DNA of 64,000 nt from Ditylenchus dipsaci. Its lineage: Eukaryota; Nematoda; Chromadorea; Rhabditida; Anguinidae. Shown here piece by piece: positions 1-14,479 of the stretch. Under the pieces are notes generated by a model. That model had not been told where the DNA came from. It did not search any database and saw only the letters and a list, made by a program, of their open reading frames with translations. The translations under genes were made by a program, and so were the position numbers. Where the stretch lies: NCBI GenBank assembly GCA_004194705.1, contig SADC01001301.1, forward strand, positions 248,001 through 312,000, given 5' to 3'. Numbering within the stretch: the first letter of the stretch is position 1; each line of letters opens with the position of its first letter.

Positions 1-1498
1 GGCCAAAGTAATTGCTTCTCCAAAACAAGTAATAAAAATGTTGGCATTTAAAAAAACAGGGTGAGCCTTAAAAACTTATTTTTTTGGTTTTCTTGTCTTT
101 TTACCTTCCTTTAGTTTTTAATTAAATTTTTAATTATAAGTGGGGGGGGGTGGTGGTTCAATTGTTAAGAAGCAACTATTGAAATTCTTGGCTTTCACCG
201 GTTTTTATGACCTATCCTGTGGTGTGTACAGCTGCTAATATAAAAAGTAAATATCTGTTCACAGTTGACTGCAAATCTGAAGTCAAATCATAGCGAACAT
301 GATGAACAATTATAATATTTACCGTATAACCTCTGTTGATCCCCCACCCTCGAGTTTGAAGACCTTTATATCAACATATAGTAAATATTTTACAAACCTG
401 TTTTTTGGGTTTTTGAACTCTCACGAGTTCTGCCGGCTTTGTTTTTTCGATTTTGCGTTTTCTCCCTAAATTTTTGATATTGACCCAAAAATTTTCAGAT
501 TTGCGGAGGGTTGAAAAATAATCCCTCGCGGGGATCAAATGAGGTTATACGGTATCTGGGTTTATAATTCTAATGGCGCTTAGAATTTTTATACAAGCAA
601 TAGTCTAAAAAGATGTTATTGTTGATTCCCAAATTAGTCCTGTTGTTATGATTTTCGTTTTCTTCCCTGTCAGTCTCAAAAATAATAATTTTATTCCAAA
701 CTGAAAATGATTCTCACACATACCACCTACTCATTTCTACCTATTTTTTTTGGCATTTCCGATTTCTTTTCATTTTGAATAGTAAGGAGGGGACTGCTCA
801 CAGCACCTGTGGGATAATAATAATTACAAGGTTTTTTCCATTCGTAAGAAACCAAAGAGAGTTGGAATACATGTTAACAAAGATGGTTAAAAACCTGACC
901 AGTCTATTTGACATTAAGGCATTAATATTATTGTATTTAACTATTTATTTAGTTGGCTGTAAATCAACTTCAGTCAACTTTAAAAAAAGTTATTTTTTGG
1001 CTGGCCAAAAGTGTTTCGAAAATAAAATATGCTGTCAAAGATATTGTAAATTTTCATTTTCTGTGAGATTAATAATCTATTTTTTTCTAATCACAGATTA
1101 TCCCCTAACTGTAGAGCCGAAATCGGATATAAAGTGACTGATGTGACATCTTAAGGCGACAAAAAGCTTTTAAAATTGGCAAAAATTTTCGGCTTATCCC
1201 AGATATATGTCACAAACTTGCTAAAAGATAACATCAGAAACATTGACTTAATTTCGGTGAAAAAAGTTGTTTTGTATTATCCGACCACTACCATTATAAT
1301 GGAGCCTAATGGAGGTACTCCTTATGCCTGACTAAGTTTCAGTCTGGATATGATGAGGTTATTCTTTTGTTTTTGTAGGTGTGTGGATGTGGTTAGTCAA
1401 AGTAATTACACAAAAGAGTGACGGTCTGGTTCCTATTGGGCGAGAAGGTTCATCCAATTTTTGGTTTGGATGAAATAAAAGATGTATTTTTCACTTAC
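1..1498. other. Left edge, no gene recognised apart from one MITE
   Basis: Apart from the MITE at 321-553 this stretch shows AT-rich sequence, a G run near 141-150 and no conserved open frame. The Notch-ligand-like gene to the right is on the minus strand, so its downstream exons (DSL and EGF regions, if present) should lie here or further left. I found no cysteine-rich minus-strand frame here, so they are probably beyond the edge. Confidence 0.5.
321..553. mobile_element. Short palindromic MITE, ACCGTATAACCTC ends
   Basis: The ends ACCGTATAACCTC (321) and GAGGTTATACGGT (541-553) are inverted copies. It belongs to the abundant ACCGTAT family that recurs at 19959, 21310, 28383, 37717, 52479, 55037, 57809, 58560 and 62248. 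It has no coding capacity. Confidence 0.75.
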
Positions 1499-2362
<864 letters not shown>

Positions 2363-4760
2363 CTAAAGTGGGCAAGACACCATGAACATCTTCTGCTTTG
2401 ACTACTTGATATCCACATAGTCAGGTGAAAAGGGAGGGGAGGCTGATTCTTTTAGGCTAATATTTTAGTGACGCATACAGCTGGCAGATTTTCTTCAAGA
2501 TTAAGCTAAAAAATAAAGTAGAAAATATTACTAACGATAATATGGTTCGATGCATAAAAACATATTTCAATTAAATTTGTTAAAAAAAACTACAAATGTT
2601 ATCACTATCCATAAAGTTAGTTATTTATTAATTTGATCATAAACAGTTAACATATATCTTATTCTGCAGTTAACACACTTGCACTTAACTACATGAAAAC
2701 AATTTAATCAATTTTCATCCAGTTAACAGCACCAAATCATAATTAGCCTGTAGTTAATGGACAAAAGCAATTGACACTCCAATCACTGCATTAATTAGCA
2801 ATGCAATAAACAGCAAGCAATTTTCCTTCACATTTTCTAATACTATCACAACAAAAGTGGATAAAGGGTCACCCTTGTGGGTGGCGGACAAAAAACGATA
2901 ATTACAATACACTACTACAAAACTGCTCTTTGTCTAGAAAAGGGGGCAAGCAAGCATTTTGGCACACACACACCCATCTACCCACCTGCTTACTACCAAT
3001 ACTACTTTGAAGGTATTTGGATGGATCCAAAAATTAAAATATTCCTCCTTTTTACCACACAATATTGCTTGCTTCTCCGAAGGTAAAGGAAAAGAAATAA
3101 AAAGGCGGGCACTTTAAAGCAAGGTGGTGGAGGGCGGGTTGCTTGTTTACTTGTATATGGGGTCTTGGTTTTAGAGTTAGAGGGCTACTCCCACCACAAA
3201 AACACTTCATTAGAGTTTGAATTTAAGTGTGATTTGAAGGCAATTTACAGAATTTAGGTTGAAATTCGGCCGAGCGGTGTATTTGAAGTAGTAAAATTAT
3301 TAAGAGAGCCAGCCTCAAGGTTGGTAATTGTTTGAGGTGTTGAAGGAGGCGGCATGAGCTGGGAGATAATAGCAACAATAGATAGGTGATAGGGGCAGCC
3401 TAAGGCAGAGAGCATGCCTTCAAGGCAGCACACTTCTTCGTAATCTATAGAAAATTCACAAAAGGCACCGCCATACAGCTTAGAGAAAGAAAATAGAATT
3501 ATATGGACAAAAACAACATTGGAGCACATGAGAAATTGGGTAAGTTTCACAACATAGCTTAATATATACAGTCCCACCTCTATGAACCTCGGAGTGGCCG
3601 CCACCCTGCAGTTTAGAGAAGTTTGATTGTATTAAGCTATTTTACAGTTATCCTTCTAACTAATTAACCATTTCGCAGTTAGTAGTATAGAAAGCCAAAT
3701 ATGTCCAAAGTTGCAGCTAGTTTGCAATACGATCCAAACATTACACATATTTACTGTAGCGAACTAGACGGACTTTGACGCCCCCAAGCAATGTAATGGA
3801 AAATAAGAGACTAAAAGGCATTGATGATGAATAATAATATTTTTGTTGGTATTATTATTATTGTTAGTTGTTTATCAGTGTGAAATCTATCATCTTCCTT
3901 CTAATGCACGCCTTTTTCCTATCCATATTGCTATCCACAACTTTTTGAGAGAAAGCAAAAGCACTTAGATTATTGTCATCCTGAAAGCGTGATGAATGAC
4001 TGGCCAGCACTTAATTTGGTCAAAATGGCTTTTTAAATTGAGTCATATAAGTCAGTGAATGGAGAACAAAAAAGGTTGATATGAATGAATGGTTTCATCT
4101 GATATGAGTTGATCGAATCATAAATTTACGCCTATCATATTGTAATTTTGGAAAGATCAGCTCTTCTAAAAAATTAGAAAAAGAAAAATTTTAAATACAC
4201 GGCCGCTAGAAAGCTTGTAATCGACAGAAAGCTCACTTTGAATTCTCAATTGTGACAACGTTATGGGCTAAGTCTTTTGTCAGGGTCAAAAAGGAAGCCA
4301 AACACAGAGCAAACTAACCAATTACTTTGCGATTGTTTATGTGGTTATTATTTCTTTTATTAAAAGAGCATTAAGCAGCGTATTCTCTCTAATAAAGCCT
4401 CGGAACTCCATATTTCAACCTCTATAAAGATCTGTAATATTGAGTGCCTCTAATTTTTTAAGGGGGCCACTATATCGAGGTTTTGCTTTTAAAATGCAAA
4501 AACTATTTAGTTATTGAAAAACGATCGGCAAAATCGGAATCCTTACGATATTTGCGACCAGACTGTCAAAACAGAATCGATAAATTATTTCAAAAATGGG
4601 GTTAAAAAAGTGTCGGACTCTAGGTGGGAACGAACTTGAGGTGGGGCCACTGTATCGAGGTTTGACTGTAATTCTTTCTAACCTAGATAGGTCGAAAACA
4701 TTTTTTGTCTTGAGACAAAATGAAATTTTTGAAAAAATACTTTTCCAGAAACCCACCCTA

Positions 4761-5839
4761 AAGCCTCGTGTCCAATTAGCGGATTTTCCTTTCACTCTCA
4801 CTCACACTCTTACCTCTCACTCTCACTCTCACTTTCAGTGTGTGTCCAATTAGCGGACACTTATTTTTACTCTCACTTTCACTCTCACTTGCACTCAATT
4901 TTCGTGTGTCCAATTAGCGGAATTTTCAAATATTCGAACCAGCAACCTCTACATCAGTCCTTAGAATCGCTCAGAACCACATCCAGAGTGGCCTAAAGGC
5001 AAAAATAACTGGTTTTTGGGGGTTTACTAAAGGGGGTAAACTCTTTGCGAAAATTCGATTGAGCGGATCAGATTTCGGGTCCGATAGGCTTAATTGCTCA
5101 GAATTCCAGGTTCACGGTGGTTTTGAGTGGTTCAGGGTGGATTAGTGTGGAATTCTGAGCGATTAAGCCTATCGGACCCGAAATCTGATCCGCTCAATCG
5201 AATTTTCGCAAAAAGTTTACCCCCTTTAGTAAACCCCAAAAAACCAGTTATTTCTGCCTATTGGGCTCTAAGTAAATTCATTTTGGGATAACACAGAACT
5301 GTTTTCTGCTCAATCACAATGATTCCCAAATTTTGGGGTTCAGCACTTGGGGTGGGTACCTTTCTAGAGTATTGAGATTCTGGTTAGTCAAAACAGGATT
5401 TTGGTCCTAACAAACAATTTTCAGCTCGCAATTTTGGGTTAGATAGCATGGTTCATTTGTTCCTGAGAAATAAAAAAAATTTTGTGGGCGAATTTACCTG
5501 TAGGCGAATTTACTGTGGGCGAATTTACCGTTTCCCCTGCCTATTGGCTAATCCGACGTGAGTTCTCGGCGATCCTAATAAGGAGAGATGTTGGTGTAGT
5601 GCCTTACGTACTTAGAAGGGAGGTCGCTGGTTCGAATCCGGGGTGCAGAAATAAATAAAAATTAGAAAAAATTGCCCTTCAGTCTGCCTTTCACTCTCAC
5701 TCTGACTTTGGACACACACTGAGAGTGAAAGTGAGAGTGAGGGACAAAGTCAGAGTGAGAGGGAAAGGTTTGTTGTGTGTCCAATGAAGAGTGAGAGTGT
5801 GAGTGAAGGTGAAAATCCGCTAATTGGACACGAGGCTTA
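4761..5839. mobile_element. Inverted-repeat element with CACTCT-rich arms
   Basis: The outer ends AAGCCTCGTGTCCAATTAGC (4761) and the inverted copy ending near 5839 match closely. Both arms continue into runs of CACTCT/AGAGTG and repeat the GTCCAATTAGCGGA word. Further in, both arms carry a tRNA B-box-like GGTTCGAATcc (5626 on plus, about 4937-4947 on minus). The centre is a strong palindrome. No transposase frame was seen, so it is non-autonomous. Confidence 0.75.
4998..5257. repeat. Near-perfect palindrome, about 120-base arms
   Basis: The segment starting GGCAAAAATAACTGGTTTTT returns as its inverted copy ending near 5257, with GATCAGATTTCGGGTCCGAT in the arms. It sits in the centre of the larger 4761-5839 element and may be a separate insertion or its loop. 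Confidence 0.75.
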
Positions 5840-6993
5840 AATGTAATCATCCTTTAATGTACATACAAGGTGGGGCAAGTATTCCAGCCGATTTGAAATG
5901 CTTAGACGTTTTTTTCTTAGATTTCCAAGAATATAAATCGTTGCTTTTTTTAAATTTCGTGTTTGTTTTAAAAGCTTTTTCAATAGCATTGAATCTGCAC
6001 CGTTGTTTGACAGCAAAAGAAACATTTTAACAAAGCTTAGTGTTGAGATACGCTCATTTGAAGCAAACGAAGCAAAATCATTTGAAGCAATGATTATGGT
6101 GGTAAAAAGTTATTGTGGTTAACATGATCACCTTAACCACCATGATCCTAACTGAAAAGAACCAATAGAGGTAGTACCTAATCAGAGGTACTCCCGATAA
6201 CCGCAAAGAACCGTAGGGAGACGGCTAAAGTGATGACCGTAACAGAGCGCTTTTTTCGATTGAGTGTAAAAAAGTGAAAACCCTGATTGCAAGTTGAAAA
6301 AACCACAGAAGTGACACAGGCATTTTGGGATGAATTTTTAATTGCCTTCGGAGACCAAGGCATGTTATTTGAAAGGTTAGAAAGATCAAGTCCTAGTGGT
6401 AGCCAAAAAACTTTTCTTTATGGCATCTAAAGAAGTTGTTAAGCGGGTAGGTAGGCTGTCTGGTAAAATAGTTAGGCTGTCAGGTGGGTAGGTATGCCAA
6501 GGAATTGACTAAGTAATCCATTTTTCAATTTTTTTCAAAAAAAAGCTCTCTATTACGTTGTAGCGCAGGAAAAGTATTGATACGAAAAAATGTTTAGTTT
6601 TTAACCGCTTTTAAGCCTTTAAATTTTTTTTCGGGGTCATGTGTTGTTCAGTATGTGCATATATTCATCAGTTTTACATGTATTTTCAATTAATTAAAAA
6701 CTATTTATAGGTATGAAAACGCGATCCTATAAAGATGCCCTTAGTATAAAAAATATTTCGATCGAGAAATATTGAGAGATCAAATTAATGTGATTGTCTT
6801 CGAAGAAAAAAGGATAAAGTACTTTATTAGGCCAGAGCCAAAAGTTGATTTTTTGAAGGTCTAAGCATGATCTAGGCCTGAAAACAATAGAAAAGGCGAA
6901 AAAAGTGTGGAAGGACATTTCTCGATTTTTTCCCTTTGCCTTGATCCCCTATGGTTTTTGGCCAGTTTTTGACTTGTTCACCTCTGTTGAACC

Positions 6994-7460
6994 TAAAAAG
7001 ATGGAATTTGAACATAGTTTCGTTAACTTGGGCATACGGCATGAAGAAACTGTGGTACAGTAAACCCTCGATTTAACGACACCCTTGGGGACCGGCTGAG
7101 GGTGTCGCTAAGTCGAGAATGTCGTGAAATCGTGGGTTCCCTTTGACTAACTTTTTGTCAAAGCCAACCAAATTGGCTCATTTTCGGGTGTCGTTAAATC
7201 AAGGATGTCGTTAAATCGGGTGTCGTAAAATCGAGGGTTGACTGTATACATAATTTTTATGCATCCAGAGTCGCTTTCGAGTGATTTGTGTATAAGGTAT
7301 GTGGGTGTGCTCATCTATAACTCTCAAGACCCCTGCGCCCCGGATAAAGACGCAGGGGCCTGAGAGTTAAAGATGCGAGCACAGACTTAGCTTAGACATG
7401 ATTCCGAGCAAGACTCATGATCAAAAAAGCTGCAGTGACCAAAACGGGGTTAAATACCAA
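6994..7460. repeat. Family-A repeat with GC-rich hairpin
   Basis: It shares long stretches with copies at 18790, 31186, 33486 and 51760: GATGGAATTTGAACATAGTT, GCATCCAGAGTC-CTTTCGAGTG, and a hairpin built on CCCCTGCGCC. Here the hairpin loop is degraded and a MITE splits the left half. Confidence 0.75.
7056..7247. mobile_element. Pogo/Tigger-like MITE
   Basis: The ends CAGTAAACCCTCGATTTAAC and the inverted GTAAAATCGAGGGTTGACTG are flanked by TA. The motif CAGT-N-AACCCTCGNTNTAACGACACC is typical of pogo/Tigger-type non-autonomous elements. It has inserted into the family-A copy. Confidence 0.75.
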
Positions 7461-9894
7461 AAAATTATCAAAAACCATAGGCGGACCAACACAACAGCTG
7501 GTCAAAAACGATAAGGAGAACTAAGGCGAAGAAAAGAAACAATTTCGAGAAATGTCATTCTTACACTTTTTTCACTTTTTCTATCGGTTTCAGGGCCTAA
7601 AACATGCTTAGAACTTGAAAATCGCACTTTTGGTTCTGGCCTAATAGTGTACACCTGCCAGAAAAAAAATCGATACAGAGTTTAGAAGTGAGAAAATTTT
7701 TGAAATGAATACGCAAAACAGTCAAACAAAATAACCACTCTACTTCAATCACATCCACACTTTAGTCACTTAACAACAATACTAACGCTGTTGAGGATTA
7801 GCAGCAGTATCAAAAGAAGGCACCCAGCGCGTGCAAAAAACAAAGCAATTTGTCTAATTTAATTTGAAACAGAAGAATGACTGTAGGGAAGTGTAAGTTA
7901 TACACCAACAAAGAGCTCTACAAGTATCAAAATAAATCACCCAGTTGACCTGAAAAACCACTGGATACCTCTATTCCATAGTGCCATTTCCAACTACTGC
8001 TAGTAGTTTTTTTTATTATCCAGCTGTTTCTTTTTGGTGACAGTCAGTTGGTCTTATAGTCTAGCAATGGCATTTGCAGTGAATACGACAGGTGCTGATG
8101 CTTTTTTTCTTTCAACACTTTAGCCGTCCCTCCAAAATTTTGAGACAACAAAAGATAAAAAAAGCTAAATGTAAAGTTAAAGAAAGACAATTGGATTGAT
8201 TTTTAAATTATTCTAATAGTCGAATAAGAATAAGTTAACCTCAGGGTGGATAGGACCCTCAACGGGTACCCTCCTGCAGAATATAAAATTTTGAATTTAG
8301 ACTTTAAATTTGTTCACTCAAATGAGCGCGCCTGAATGAGTACGAACCCACTTTACTACACATACAACTGTAAATAACATCTATGAGTTAAAAGACTTTT
8401 AGACTAACGGTATTTCATTGCCAGCATAAAAATAACTGTGTGAAACGAAAGAGGAAAAAGCATAGAGAAACCCATTATCATCATTTATGCTGTTAGGATG
8501 TAGCAGTCAACGAATAACTCAACAAAAACGACTTACCTATTGACCGGACCATACAATAGACTGGTAGGTAGGACAGATTTTAACTATTTCTTTTAATCTC
8601 AAAAACTAATTTTGGTTTGCCTACTAAATGGTATCACAAAAAACTATGCAGAGATGAGTCCAAAAAGGAAACATTTGCTATTTGTTTTACCACAAACACA
8701 AAAACACTGGGAATAGACATAAGAAAGAGTTAACAGTCGTTTAGCATCACAAAGAATAAGTAAAATATTTTAAATATTAGCGGTCATTAGTCAGATCCAA
8801 CAGCTAAGCTATAAAAAAACTTTTACGGCTGCCTGGGAAAAATTATATGAAACAATAGAAGAAAAATACTAATAAAAGTTGGTTCTGATGGATTGTTGGT
8901 CGGTATTTTTTAAAAAGCGGTGTTTAATTTTTGCCGTAGAATTCTAAAAATGGGCTGTAGAATATTTTGTTTTAGCCGTAGATTCATTTGGTCGTATAAC
9001 TCTAAATTTTAGCAGTAGGAATTGTGAACCTTGGTCTCACTCGCTTTATTAAAAGACCCCTTCACTTTAAAAATCAAACTATTGAAGCAATCAAATTGTT
9101 TTCTAGAGCTTTTCAAACTCCTAATAAGCTCTACGAATTCCGCTTTTCCAATTTTTTCGAGCACGCAAAGATAAAAAGATTAATCGAAAATTTCCCGATT
9201 TAAGCATTAGAAAAGTAGACGGCCAAAGCGGTCTAAAAAGATAATAAAAAGTAACTACAGATATACAATTAATTGTGGCTCATTTCTCAAAAATTTGATT
9301 TTGCCATTTGGATATTGACAATAATATTGATTCGAAATTTAGTCATCTTATTTACTGCTACTGTCGCCAAAAAGACAATGTGAGGTGCCAATTAATGACC
9401 ATAATCAAGGGTTGAAGAGATTTGTTTATAGTCAGCCAAGCAAAAGAGAAGTTCTGTTTGTTTGAGGTCAGCAACACAAAATGACAACAAGGAGAAGACC
9501 TCAATTAAGGTGTAAAAAGAGGAAGGCCAAGTTTTTTGGCTGACCATTGCGACTTTGTTTCCTCCAAGCCGACTCCTTGCTTTTTTGCCAGTCAGGCTGC
9601 CAAAAGATGTTGAGGAGACCACAGAAACCACACTTATTTCAACCCAAACACTTGTTTTTGTGCGGAAATGGCAAAAGGGCGCACAAGGTTCAGGTAAGTA
9701 ATCAAGAAAAGAACAAAAAAATATATTTATCTGAAAATTAGTTGATCTTCACATTTAACTAGTTGTATCAGCTAACTAGGCCCAGAAATTTAATGTAGTC
9801 TATTCAGTTGTCCTTTCTCTTACGTGAAAATCTTACGCGCTACAAGAAATATTGGTACTTTGCTTTATACGACCGCAAATTTATTTTCTAACTA

Positions 9895-10462
9895 CAGGGT
9901 GAGCCAAATTTTCGCTACGCTTTCTTTGGCCATAACTTTTATATATTTTATTCATTCGGTGATATTTTTGTTGCGCTGGAAAAGGGAAGGGTTTAGGTAT
10001 TTGTTCGGTACCAAACTTGCATATCTTCTTTTAAAAAGTTTTGATTTCTAGCCCTGTTCAACTTTTGCTTAGGATTCACAAGTGGTGGCAGAAGGTCTTC
10101 GAAACCGGCAGTGTGAAGAGGAGACCGAGGACGAAACAGCGGATTCAAACTGCTTTTGATAACTTGCCATAAGACATGCTGCATCGTTGCATAAACTCCT
10201 ACTTGAGAAGATGCATTGAAGTCCAAGGAAGAAGTGTTGAGCAAGCATATCGAAATATTAAATGAATGAAAATTTGTTAGGAAATGTTCCTGCTTTTTCA
10301 TTGTTGTTTTTTGTTATGTTCCAATAAATGTTATTATGCAAGTTTGGTGCCAAACAAATGTCTAAACCTTTCTCTTTTCAACGCGAAAAAATCTCACCAA
10401 ATGAATGAAAAATATAAAAGTTATGGTCAAAAGAAAGCATGGCGAAAATTTGGCTCACCCTG
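9895..10462. mobile_element. MITE, CAGGGTGAGCCAAATTTTCGC ends
   Basis: The terminal inverted repeats are followed in both arms by a GGCCATAACTTTT / AAAAGTTATGGTC subterminal block. The same architecture, with a different terminal word, appears at 37496-38169. Confidence 0.8.
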
Positions 10463-10638
10463 TCTCTATGTGTCTATACCCTATGTCTATAGAACCATTT
10501 CGGACTATTCTAAAACAATTTTGATAGATTATTTCCCATAAATTTTAGTTCGATTTTCACCGAAGAAATGTAGCAAGGTTTAAAGCGGAACTGCTCGTCA
10601 CCACCTAAATAAAGCTATTGCAAAAAATGAATTATATA

Positions 10639-10872
10639 CAGGGTGTGTCAGAATTACCGCACTTTTTTTTAATGAAAATTTTGTGGGATTGTGTTTTTTC
10701 TATAAATTTTTTTAGATATATTCTTATAATTGACCACTTATTTTGTAGCTAAGAATGTCAGCTACAAAACGATTGATCAACTTCGAAAAAATATTTATAA
10801 ATTTCATAGAAAAAACGCAATGACACTAAATTTTTATTTCAAAAAAAGTGCGCGTAATTCTGACACACCCTG
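10639..10872. mobile_element. MITE, CAGGGTGTGTCAGAATTACC ends
   Basis: The inverted ends CAGGGTGTGTCAGAATTACC (10639) and GGTGTGTCAGAATTACGCGC (minus strand, right end) are flanked by TA on both sides. This is the pattern of Tc1/mariner-class non-autonomous elements. Confidence 0.8.
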
Positions 10873-13396
10873 TAGAAGTGTGGCCGGATCAAGTATAAGT
10901 GCCAAGATCTTTGAGTGCGAGACAATTATAGCAGGCCAGTCACAATACAACACAATACACAAATAAAATCATAAATGTCACCATACATGTTTTCTAGTTT
11001 TGGAAGCTAGGTTTGGCGGATTTTCCGGCGAAATCGCCCTAATAATCATTCTATTTTTGTGAAGTGCAGGAAGTCTCGACCTGCAAATCAACCAACCCTA
11101 CTGGAAACTATATCGGATATCGGATCCATTAACTGCACGTTGAATATTCATGTCTTAGCCCAGAGCAAATTTTTGCATCGCTCTTACGTTATACACCTCA
11201 AATTCTATTTTTCCCACTGTTTAACTATGAAGCAACGTTATTTTATAACAACTATACACAGTTGGCCCAAAGATCAAGTTTACTGAAGCGGTGAAAAGAG
11301 GTGAGAGGTGAAAAAAGCAGCTTACTAAAATGCTTGGAAAGAAGAGGATTACTAGAACACAAAAACGGTTATGATTTGTTCTGCCGTGCTGTAAAAAAAT
11401 AAAAATTTTATAGTTGAAAAAATTTTAATTTTTGCAGTCAACGGGTTTATACAACAACAACATATTGTGGAAAAATCTTAAGAATCTTATACTTAAGAAT
11501 CTTAATAAGAAAAATCTTGGAAATATCTTTAAAAGCAAATATTTAGCTTTTTTTATGCATATTAATATGTCTAGGTAAGTCTAATCGAAACCCTAAAATG
11601 ATAAATATTATTCTTCTTAAATTCTCAAATTGAAACTAGAGAAGCACACACAGAAACTGTGTATATACACAAATCCAGGCAAGAACACAAAAAACTGCTT
11701 TCCCTACTTCCATCCCTCTGCCGCCTCCACTCCCCCACCCTTCTTCCGTCCAGCCAAAATGTTGTGGGAAACTGTTCGGAACTGTAATGTCCAAAAAAGC
11801 AGGGTGTGTGAAATAATTGCACCAGCCAGTGGTAAGCCAAAAAATCAATTAGAACACAGTTTATCTGCTGTTAATATTGATCTGTGCTAATGTAGTTGGG
11901 CCTGTTGTAATAAATATGAGACACCCAGCAGATAATTAAGGGAGGGCTAATAAAGTGAAATAGGAGTAAATTGCTAGTTGCTCATTGAAAATACCTATTT
12001 AAAGGCAAAAATGACTACTGCCAATATCCGGCTGTTTATTAGTGACTGCTTCTCTTCTGTTCAGATGGGACGCAGTTATTTATATAGTATGCTAAAAGCC
12101 AACCCTACTTAAAAGTGCCTTTGAAAACTATCGCAAAAATTTCAACTATCAGGGTTATCATGAATTTTTAATCAATTGTAAAAATTTCGGACCTATTTTT
12201 CATCTCAGAGAAAATATTTTACATCGGGTTTTACATTCCCTTATTGCAACCTTTTCGAAGCGAATTTCGAAGAATGTATTTAATATCTCATGAACCTAAA
12301 TCGAAGATTTAAGCATCTGGGTCTTATTAAATATTTAGGCTTATATAGTAGATCAGTAAAATCCATTTTTATTAAACACAAAATAATTGTATACTCTTGT
12401 TAGCTAAAATGTTCTGGGGCGACGATCATTTCATCCCCGTCATTTCGTCCCCCGGTGTTTTCGTTCCCGGTCACTTCGTCCCCAAAAGCCACCGATCGAA
12501 ATTTTCAAACACGTTCGAATCCTTGTGATAGGAAACATTTTATTTCTTGAATGACAGTCATAAATTAGTATTTATACGACCCGTGAGCTTCGGATGATAG
12601 GGCAACTACCTGATACCTTTTCTAAATGGGTATCCACCTCCAAAATCCGAAATATTGAAAATTGAAAATAAATAGCAAATATCGCGGAAGATTTTTTGGT
12701 CAAATACTGCAAGAAGTTTGGGATTTACTCCGAGCAACGCAAGCATCCAAAACTGTTGGGAAATTTTCATGAGACGAGGAGAGTGAACCGTAGAGAGAAG
12801 ACAAAAACAAATTTTGTTCATTTTTTTTCGATTTTGGTTTGTTCATTCTTCTTTTGATTTTTTTATTCCCCCCACCACTCTTGGATGCTTGCGTTCCTCA
12901 GTTCTTTGGAGTGAATCCTCAACTTCTTGCAATATTCGACCTGAACTTTATTCGGCTATCAGTGCCTTACGTACCAAATTATCGTCCACACTCTTTGCTG
13001 CAGCGCATATGGCTTTTCGGCTGAAAATTATGCAAATATTTAACGGGTCAGCAAAACACGAAAACAGAAAAGGACATGTTTGGTGTCAAATAAGTTCTCA
13101 TAGCCTCTTCTTTTCAACAAAACAGAGATCTCGTCGAAATAGCTTAAATTCAAAAAGTTATGAGCAAAATAAATAGTCGGAAAAATTTGGACCACCCTGT
13201 GTATTAGACTTTTTTTGCAAAGCATCTGACCATGCTGGTAGCTGGATCATCTGGATATCCCATGCGACAACTAAACCAAGTAGTCGTCCAATTGGATCGA
13301 ATTTTTTTTACGTTATTGGGTTCCAAAACTTGTTTTTTGATTCAAGCATTCTAATTCAAGCACTAATTCTAGCATTCTAAAGATGGTTTGACAGTA

Positions 13397-14268
13397 CAGT
13401 CAACCCCCGCTATAGGGACACCTCGCTATAGGGACACCCTCGCTATAGTGACACTTCGCAGACGATTTGGTTGGTTTTGTCTAAAACGCCTTAGACTAGA
13501 CCCTCTCTATAGTGACACCCCGCTATAGTGACACCTCAGGCCGGTCCCAACAAATAAAAATACCCTCGATATAGTGACACACGTCAAGTTTTGTTAATTA
13601 AAGTTGCAACTTTAAGTGAAAGTTCTTTTAAAAACGAATTTCGAGCTCTCCGTGAATTTCTTCCATATTAATTACGTGGTTTTTGCTTTGTTTTTGCTGC
13701 CAATATTCAACCCAATGATGTACATAATGCCGAAAGCTGTAGTACAGTTCAAAAATGTCCTACAGTCTTGATTAATATTTGCAACTGTAGTGCAGTTTCT
13801 CGGCATTATTCTTGTGACTGCTTTAATGAAATTTATTCATTTCGGTTTTCTCTCAGGAAACACTATTATTTCGCTATTTAGGCCCGCAATCATCAATTTA
13901 GAGCCTGAAAAAATGTGTACGTTAATTCCAGAATTGCGAGTCTAAATGGAGAATTTATAGTGTTTCCTAGAATAACCTTCGACCAGCAAAATCTACATGT
14001 TTTAGATTATACTGATGCATCAGAGCTGTCAAAAGACTTTTAAAATTGGGTTGAAAAGTGTTAGACCCTAGACGGTATGAGCGTTTGGTTTATACATAAA
14101 ATCGACAGGTGACTGTATTACCATTTGCTAAACCCTCGATATAGTGACACTTTTCAAGAAACTTTTTAAAAACCCTCGCTACAGTGACACCCCGCTATAG
14201 TGACACCCTCGCTATAGTGACACCCCAAGGCCAGTCCCGAGGGGTGTCACTATAGCGGGGGTTGACTG
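13397..14268. mobile_element. Pogo-like element, 872 bases, TA-flanked
   Basis: The ends CAGTCAACCCCCGCTATAGG and its inverted copy are flanked by TA at 13395-13396 and 14269-14270. The subterminal tandem word CTATAGTGACACC is repeated many times in both arms. Outside it, inverted arms 13240-13393 and 14319-14480 (TTGACAGTA, AGATGGTTTG, AAGCATTCTA) suggest it landed in the middle of another palindrome. Confidence 0.8.
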
Positions 14269-14479
14269 TACTAAAATTACATTTTGCAAGATTTATGAAA
14301 ACTGTGAAAATACCATCAAAACGTAATTTTACTACTGTCAAACCATCTTTAGAATGCTCTATTAGTGCAGAAAATAGATTTCGGGACCCAAAAACGAAAA
14401 AAAAAAATTTTGAACCAAGTATACGACCACTTGGTTTCGTTGGTACATTGAACATCCAGCAAAACTGCGGTTGGTTCAT

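Larger units (their letters stand above)
6817..7652. mobile_element. Outer inverted-repeat element of a three-level nest
   Basis: The arms AGTACTTTATTAGGCCAGAGC (6817 onward) and the inverted copy near 7631-7652 extend about 170 bases each and share CTAAGCATG and GACATTTCTCGA. The centre is replaced by a family-A hairpin (6994-7460), itself interrupted by a pogo-like MITE (7056-7247). Confidence 0.7.

Noticed and set aside
43..1137. DSL or EGF exons of the Notch-ligand-like gene
   Set aside because: No cysteine-rich minus-strand frame with suitable splice sites was seen.
3254..3604. 116-residue minus-strand open frame with a possible exon after a TTTCTCTAAG acceptor
   Set aside because: No family recognised and no neighbouring exon in phase; composition alone is not enough.
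5575..5645. Functional tRNA gene
   Set aside because: A B box is present, but the acceptor and anticodon stems do not pair; SINE-like remnant.
9547..9741. Plus-strand frame ending at a good GTAAGT donor, with a short MAKGRTRF alternative start
   Set aside because: No matching downstream exon was found; a lone donor is weak evidence.
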